Assembly: GCA_004356555.1 (NCBI GenBank) | Contig: SMWY01000114.1 | Location: forward strand, 1-7,015 | Reading direction: 5' to 3' | Length of the DNA: 7,015 bases | Source of the DNA: Candidatus Dadabacteria bacterium | Lineage (GTDB): Bacteria; Desulfobacterota_D; UBA1144; Nemesobacterales; UBA2774 | In this document: positions 6,078 through 7,015 of the stretch, one piece after another | Numbering within the stretch: position 1 is the stretch's first letter | Layout: each line of letters starts with the position of its first letter | Notes under the pieces: generated by a model | The model's database searches: none | Told to the model about the DNA's origin: nothing | The model's input: the letters and a program-made list of their open reading frames with translations, nothing else | Position numbers and translations under genes: made by a program

Positions 6078-7015
6078 TCACTTGGTCTGGAATCCTTTCC
6101 AAATTACTCTTAAATGACCTATATATGCTTTCGGCAATTCGTTGTCCAGTTCTTTAAACAAGTTTTTGAAATCTGAAATATGTTTGTCGTTTCTTTTTTC
6201 TTTTAAAATTCCCACAATAAATGCAGACTCTACTATCTCGGGTTTTAAATGCTCTATAGTTTTATAGAATTTTTCTGCTTTGTTGTCCCAATCATTATTG
6301 GTATATTTTTTGTACAGGATCTTAATTTCATTCTTATAATTCTTTTTATCTACTACCGCGGTAACTACCGCAGTACTTACTGCGGTACCTCCATCTACAA
6401 TTTTCTTTGTAACCGAATCTATTATTAAGCCCGCTTTTTTTCTATTAGATACAACTTCCTCGGGTTCAAAAACCCGAATCATTCTTCCGTATATCCCCAG
6501 AGACGGTTCTACAACTTCAATGCTGAACTTTTTCTCAAGGGAATGAATCGTTACTCTTATGGTTTTGTCCGATAATCCTGTTTTCTCCTTTAATTCTTTT
6601 AATCCGAATCTGAGCTTCTTTGATTTTCTGCCAATGCATTCATTATAAATAGTCCAGTAAACTCTGGATTCAGACAAACTATGAGAATCATCTAAATATT
6701 TAGATCCAATTGTCTTGTTTTGTGCTTTGAAGGAAGTGGATTTATGAGGTTCTTTATCTACCGCGGTAGATAGTGCGGTAGTTACCGCAGTACTTACTGC
6801 GTTCCTTTCCGCGGTAATTACACCGGTAGCTACCGCGGTAGTATCTTTTGAAGGTTTTTTAGAAGTAGAAATTCCCCTTTCTTTCCTGAAATCATCAAAG
6901 TACTTTGTAGCAACCTTATGGGCGTTTAAGGGGCTTGAGCGTTTTTGCATAGATTCCAGCATGCTAGATAAACGCCCTTTATTTTCAGGCTTTTTCTTCT
7001 TAGGAGTTCCTGATG
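6078..7015 (-). CDS. Winged-helix DNA-binding-type protein with in-frame Thr-Ala-Val repeat arrays; 5' end possibly off window
   Basis: I recognise a DNA-binding fold but not a named family. The first ATG in the window (6962) gives 294 residues. However, the frame stays open to the right edge (SGTPKKKKPENKGRLSS before that Met) and no ribosome site precedes the ATG, so the true start may lie outside. Numbered from 6962: Lys-rich N-terminus; TAV-type tetrapeptide array at about 41-69; probable winged helix at about 100-165 (YWTIYNECIGR, FGLKELKEKTGLSDKTIRVTIHSLEKK as helix-turn-helix, then a strand-rich wing GIYGRMIRVFEPEEV); second TAV array at 193-204; helical C-terminus to 294. The winged helix resembles those of plasmid initiators and transcription factors. 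The repeats are DNA palindromes inside the gene, recalling initiators such as lambda O or RepA_N proteins whose iterons lie in their own gene. That role is inference. It is upstream of, and co-oriented with, the SRPBCC gene and uvrC. Confidence 0.75.
   Translation of the reverse strand, partial: SGTPKKKKPENKGRLSSMLESMQKRSSPLNAHKVATKYFDDFRKERGISTSKKPSKDTTAVATGVITAERNAVSTAVTTALSTAVDKEPHKSTSFKAQNKTIGSKYLDDSHSLSESRVYWTIYNECIGRKSKKLRFGLKELKEKTGLSDKTIRVTIHSLEKKFSIEVVEPSLGIYGRMIRVFEPEEVVSNRKKAGLIIDSVTKKIVDGGTAVSTAVVTAVVDKKNYKNEIKILYKKYTNNDWDNKAEKFYKTIEHLKPEIVESAFIVGILKEKRNDKHISDFKNLFKELDNELPKAYIGHLRVIWKGFQTK
6354..6387. repeat. Array of three 12-bp near-palindromic units
   Basis: Three units begin at 6354, 6366 and 6378, exactly 12 bases apart. 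Their cores on the + strand are TACCGCGGTA (perfect palindrome), TACCGCAGTA and TACTGCGGTA. The last two are exact reverse complements of each other. The array encodes TAVS-TAVV-TAVV between the winged helix and the C-terminal helical region of the host protein. Confidence 0.88.
6759..6840. repeat. Array of seven 12-bp near-palindromic units
   Basis: Seven units start at 6759, 6771, 6783, 6795, 6807, 6819 and 6831, a strict 12-base period. Cores on the + strand are TACCGCGGTA, TAGTGCGGTA, TACCGCAGTA, TACTGCGTTC, TTCCGCGGTA, TACACCGGTA and TACCGCGGTA. The two outermost copies are perfect palindromes and the inner ones are degenerate. Because 12 is four codons, every unit is read in the same frame, giving TAV, TGV, TAE, NAV, TAV, TAL, TAV tetrapeptides. 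This array lies N-terminal to the winged helix of the same gene. Confidence 0.9.

Noticed and set aside
6354..6840. CRISPR array
   Set aside because: The repeats are 10-12 bp, contiguous and translated within an open frame. There are no unique spacers and no cas genes.

Overview
The window looks like chromosomal DNA from a moderately AT-rich bacterium with conventional nucleotide excision repair. I cannot place it by phylum. The protein families (Nfo, YjgR/DUF853, UvrB, UvrC, a membrane-anchored SRPBCC protein) are broadly bacterial and nothing seen is lineage-diagnostic.

Layout: (a) 2-163, + strand: the last 53 codons of an endonuclease IV gene (nfo), cut by the window edge. (b) 213-599, + strand: a decayed yjgR-type (DUF853, HerA-like ATPase) gene. 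Both ends are still readable, but the middle is deleted and the rest carries frameshifts and stops. (c) 600-1282: very AT-rich DNA with no recognisable gene, followed by a small doubtful ORF on the - strand (1283-1474). (d) 1590-3608, + strand: intact uvrB. (e) 3624-5441, - strand: intact uvrC, converging on uvrB with 15 bases between the stop codons. (f) 5495-6037, - strand: a membrane-anchored SRPBCC protein. (g) 6078 to the right edge, - strand: a winged-helix DNA-binding-type protein whose gene carries two in-frame arrays of a 12-bp repeat with the palindromic core TACCGCGGTA.

Functional reading: nfo, uvrB and uvrC make this a DNA-repair neighbourhood. Nfo cuts abasic sites. UvrB verifies bulky lesions handed over by UvrA and then recruits UvrC for dual incision. 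No uvrA, uvrD or lexA is visible. The three left-pointing genes are closely spaced (40 and 53 bases), so the winged-helix protein, SRPBCC protein and uvrC may share a transcript.

Most unusual point: the winged-helix gene contains ten 12-bp units in two arrays (7 + 3). They are near-palindromic at the DNA level and are translated as Thr-Ala-Val tetrapeptides flanking the DNA-binding domain. The same palindrome, extended to 14 bp, occurs once inside uvrC. This suggests, without proving, a protein whose own binding sites or origin-like iterons lie inside its coding sequence, with a possible additional site in a neighbouring gene.
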